Both the position numbers and the translations under genes were made by a program. From assembly GCA_051877855.1 (NCBI GenBank), contig JBJEJH010000048.1, positions 1 to 24,722 on the forward strand: a DNA stretch of 24,722 bases, read 5' to 3'. Below the pieces are notes generated by a model, which saw nothing but the letters and a program-made list of their open reading frames with translations, was not told where the DNA came from and made no database searches. Of the stretch, positions 23,101 through 24,722 are shown piece by piece. How positions within the stretch are numbered: the stretch's first letter is position 1; every line of letters starts with the position of its first letter. The stretch is from MGBC120314 sp051877855. Lineage in GTDB: Bacteria; Bacillota; Clostridia; Lachnospirales; Lachnospiraceae.

Positions 23101-23726
23101 GCTACTTCATCCCAATTCTTTCGCTCTACGCTTGCAACTGCACCACCTTCGTATTCTACAACGATAGAGTAGATGTTTATACCCTGTGAAGCTACGAACT
23201 TGTAGGTTCCTTCCTTCGGAATGGTATATTCTACCGGTGCAATCTTATCGCCTTCGCCGGCTGCCGTCGGTGCTGCAAAGCTCATTCCATCAACCGCCTT
23301 GTTCTCTTTTGCATCATAAAGTGTCAGCATACGACCGGCATCGTCCTTGTTACTGCTGATCATGTAGACTTTCGCAGTACCCGCGCCACCTGTAGTAAAT
23401 GATATGATTCTTTCACTGTCCGTGGATGCACCGTTGGACTTAAGTCTCTTGGTATAAGAAACCGATCCGTCCTCATTCTTCTTAGCATTTGCATCTACGG
23501 TAAATTTCTTATCCGCAGATGCGCCTAATGTAAAGTCACCGACTACAGTTTCTTTGGTAATATCGCCTTCATTCAATTCGCTTGCATTGAAGGTAATAGT
23601 GGTTGCATTGTCGTCCTTTGCTGCCAACACAATCTGCCCGGCACCCATAAGATCCGATGCGATTAGTGTCAGCGTAAGCATCATCATCATGACAAAGGAC
23701 ATCCATTTACGATTCTTTCTTTTCAT
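20148..23726 (-). CDS. Secreted, membrane-anchored PL9-like polysaccharide lyase
   Basis: A 1192-residue exported protein. A basic N-terminus and hydrophobic core ending LAAKDD form a Sec signal peptide. Beta-sandwich, carbohydrate-binding-like and fibronectin III-like regions (about 35-400) and a sandwich insert (400-630) follow. A right-handed parallel beta-helix (about 750-1090) resembles pectate lyase family 9: DADGFCAKLTCGEGN and NNIDDGYDLY fit the calcium site, and Lys976 in GNGFKLGG fits the catalytic base. It should cleave polygalacturonate by beta-elimination. The C-terminus is a transmembrane helix with an RRKRR tail after TPQGSDS, sortase-like in layout but without LPXTG. AAGGAG before 23726 fixes the start over an ATG eight codons upstream. 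It has its own promoter and terminator, so it is a separate unit. Confidence 0.88.
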   Translation of the reverse strand: MKRKNRKWMSFVMMMMLTLTLIASDLMGAGQIVLAAKDDNATTITFNASELNEGDITKETVVGDFTLGASADKKFTVDANAKKNEDGSVSYTKRLKSNGASTDSERIISFTTGGAGTAKVYMISSNKDDAGRMLTLYDAKENKAVDGMSFAAPTAAGEGDKIAPVEYTIPKEGTYKFVASQGINIYSIVVEYEGGAVASVERKNWDEVADPVIKEVKINDKGTIDVNVEVEVGTDGADTARLFLFQNGYEAICEQIPESGVYTLEPALKGDFTVQVIASRRGCKDKESNQEKIKGYKIPLSIPEIKWVDNLGDGAVYVDWENLEADYFDLAIKKSADKDYKTIAAKITEGSYYLTDLEEGETYDIRVTATRDDRKTEDTEQITVGDPEQEWFVAAVGSATSGTMKVGGKEYEVKTSSGSIQVKDITGTKNALAVSSQTNGKIADSEDGLFFFYTRINPNAENFELTATFTVTDVKDGPDNQTGYGLFATDIIGIGSKDAKYFNSVSVGQFKLQGNGYHGHGARLVTGYTASNAYNTVGAMRDLNNRNSFDVKNETDSVKIGDTFTYTLKKTNEGFEASMEGASETITFEGTDSLMQQDDGSIYVGVASTRKVGVEVTDILFEKSEGTASAGAVKQIEPNFNIYSGTTSGVTSYEFIGSANVDGSLEVKDAAGNTIYNGKAEANKVIKADATLNMGQDNTFTYAFTPDASDNITSADAIKGEWTVSAKQWGEEGMTIYVSPSGSAGGKGTRASTLDLETAISYAQPGQIIVLLDGDYKPQKGLVIGRGVNGREDAPIVLMAENTGRVKIYGSHIKNGDPAILSVVGNYWHIYGLEFANGACKGVSVCGNYNTIEMCSMHNMESAGLQISRYSGEPNESEMWPTGNLIKNCDSYNNCDSGRTDADGFCAKLTCGEGNKFYGCIAHNNIDDGYDLYAKSTTGPIGAVVLENCVAYSNGFLVGDDPSDENSLFGEGNGFKLGGENMLGAHQLVNSVSYNNFGKGITSNSGPNCEVINCTSYNNSLNGKAYNISLYTKNSNPKAWILNGILSVTDNGTVNPELGTSSGVIYSLRSTNNYLFDGVESYNSEGQVATTDWFESTDVTVAPKRKSDGTIDMQGLLVLTADAPQDTGARIDTGSLAASVQPQVTASVSGTVEEAVDVTPQGSDSTLAIAKIVVIAGVLIMLLLVILRRKRR

Positions 23727-23818
23727 CCTGCTCTCCTTTTTATTATTCATGCGGTGTGTTGCAAAAAAGATATTGCCTTCTCACACTTGTTTTCTGCTAC
23801 ATTTTTCCATGTTTTAAT

Positions 23819-23847
23819 AGTTTATCACGTGTTTATGCGCTTTTCAA
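23819..23847 (-). promoter_or_regulatory. Candidate promoter of the PL9-like gene
   Basis: TTGAAA (23842-23847), 17 bases and TAAACT (23819-23824) on the minus strand, about 95 bases before the start. The -10 is moderate, which suits an inducible gene. Confidence 0.5.
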
Positions 23848-23857
23848 GACAAAACAT

Positions 23858-23904
23858 AAAAAGGCCGTGATTTCTACAAAATATATTCTGTAAAAATCAC
23901 GGTC
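23858..23904 (-). terminator. Terminator after the Rpn-type fragment
   Basis: CCGTGATTT pairs with AAATCACGG, and after one mismatch TACA pairs with TGTA around a 10-base loop. TTTTT follows on the minus strand. It lies about 39 bases past the fragment's stop and keeps its transcription out of the lyase gene. Confidence 0.8.
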
Positions 23905-23942
23905 CCTATTCTTGCATTAATTATTGGGCAATTCCGTACTCT

Positions 23943-24431
23943 TTATGCATTCACCCTCAGTACCTGCTCCAGAATCTTATTCTCATCATAATCCGGTGCA
24001 TACATCTTAGCAATCCGGCAGATTCCCTCGATCTGCCCCGGTTCTTCTTCAAGCTCATCCGCGATGGTTTGTAAGTCTTTTCCTTTCATGAGTTTACGAC
24101 AGATCAGAGAAATTCTGCCTTCGGCTCTTCCTTCGATTCTGCCTTCGGCTCTTCCTTCGATTCTTCCCTCGGCTCTTCCTTCGATTCTGCCCTCGGCGCT
24201 TCCCAGTTCCTTCATATCATCAAATGCTTTACACATATCGAATACCCCCTGTTCTTTATTTTCTTTATTTGCATCTTTTTCTTTATTTTCTTCATTTTTC
24301 TCATCCATGTTATTTAAGTGCAACGAGCACACCTCGTTTAACAGGCGTGCGCTTTCGTTGGTCATTGCCGAGAATTCCTTATGTTCATGGACATAATCCG
24401 AAAGCTTCTCTTTCTCTTCCTGCCTATTCAT
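23943..24431 (-). pseudogene. Rpn-family C-terminal fragment, copy 1
   Basis: The 162-residue frame matches only the C-terminal part of Lachnospiraceae Rpn/PD-(D/E)XK proteins: a helical ESARLLNEVCSLHL segment, an acidic Lys/Asn linker, EGRAEGRI repeats, and the tail ISLICRKLMKGKDLQTIADELEEEPGQIEGICRIAK. The nuclease core with its metal-binding Asp and (D/E)-x-K is missing, and no good ribosome site precedes the ATG, so it is probably a 5'-truncated relic. If translated it would be a small coiled protein. A second copy starts 141 bases to its right with three differences in 150 bases. Confidence 0.7.
24112..24207 (-). repeat. 24-bp coding repeats, EGRIEGRA units
   Basis: Four consecutive 24-bp units (24112-24135, 24136-24159, 24160-24183, 24184-24207) encode alternating EGRI and EGRA. 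The first two are identical; the later ones carry a few changes, and the last diverges at its end. Length changes would stay in frame. Confidence 0.9.
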
Positions 24432-24490
24432 ATGTCATGGGTAATAAGCAAGAATTTCGAAGAACAACAGAATAAATAGAATTTAGAATT

Positions 24491-24535
24491 GTCTGATTTT
24501 GTCTTGCTTGGTCAAAGAATAACACATCTGTCGGG
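24491..24535. repeat. 45-bp direct repeat, right copy
   Basis: Exact copy of bases 1-45, same orientation, 24490 bases away. It lies between the two Rpn-type fragments. Its AACACA can pair with TGTGTT about 30 bases further right, giving a hairpin that may act as a weak terminator for copy 2. Confidence 0.9.
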
Positions 24536-24572
24536 GAAATGAACTCACCCTTTGTGTTAAGAAATAACTTAT

Positions 24573-24722
24573 TTATGCATTCACCCTCAGTACCTGTTCC
24601 AGAATCTTAGTCTCATCATAATCCGGTGCATACTTCTTAGCAATCCGGCAGATTCCCTCGATCTGCCCCGGTTCTTCTTCAAGCTCATCCGCGATGGTTT
24701 GTAAGTCTTTTCCTTTCATGAG
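24573..24722 (-). pseudogene. Rpn-family C-terminal end, copy 2 (partial, runs off the window)
   Basis: The last 49 codons and stop of a second Rpn-type gene, identical to copy 1 over 147 of 150 bases; two of the three changes alter the protein (Met to Lys, Asn to Thr). The 5' part lies outside the window, so it could be the intact parent gene or another fragment. Offset between the two stops is 630 bases, which indicates a tandem duplication of the 3' end. Confidence 0.8.

Noticed and set aside
1..24535. 45-bp repeats as attachment sites of an integrated element
   Set aside because: No integrase, recombinase, phage or conjugation gene lies between them, no tRNA adjoins either copy, and the right copy is embedded between Rpn fragments.

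Overview
The window reads as chromosomal DNA of an anaerobic, low-to-moderate-GC Bacillota, most likely a Lachnospiraceae member. The evidence is AGGAGG-type ribosome sites, strong sigma-A promoters, Gram-positive LexA boxes and Rpn-type proteins with EGR-rich repeats. A large secreted family-9 pectate-lyase-like protein fits a pectin-using genus such as Lachnospira. The genus is inference; no rRNA or housekeeping marker is present.

Left third (1-8000), accessory. On the minus strand are a DUF2589 gene, then a cassette transcribed as XRE regulator, strong terminator, ImmA/IrrE metallopeptidase, PIN-like nuclease. Next come an Rpn-type PD-(D/E)XK nuclease with a 12-heptad coil, a structured intergenic stretch, an ADGF-type adenosine deaminase, an unrecognised 207-aa protein, a 55-aa zinc-ribbon protein and a VanZ-family membrane protein. 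The 207-aa and zinc-ribbon genes each sit behind a promoter with a perfect Gram-positive LexA box between -35 and -10, so this is probably a small SOS-controlled island.

Middle (8000-20060), surface polysaccharide. One plus-strand gene fuses an XRE DNA-binding domain to a UDP-glucose/GDP-mannose dehydrogenase. It converges on a 10-kb minus-strand operon transcribed as rfbA-rfbD-rfbB-rfbC-wzm-wzt-methyltransferase/kinase-like-double GT2. The operon makes dTDP-L-rhamnose, assembles a glycan and exports it by an ABC transporter. The Wzt-like ATPase has an extra C-terminal domain and its neighbour resembles the WbdD chain-terminating methyltransferase/kinase, which suggests export of an end-capped rhamnose-containing polymer. 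No initiating sugar-phosphate transferase is present.

Right third (20060-24722). A 1192-aa secreted, membrane-anchored protein carries a PL9-like parallel beta-helix. Beyond it are two near-identical Rpn C-terminal fragments in tandem. A 45-bp sequence between them is repeated exactly at base 1, so direct repeats bracket almost the whole window.

The best candidates for new biology are the SOS-controlled 207-aa and zinc-ribbon genes, the XRE-terminator-ImmA/IrrE-PIN cassette, the XRE-dehydrogenase fusion with a nearby 19-bp palindrome, and two terminator-like hairpins that show a compensatory base change.
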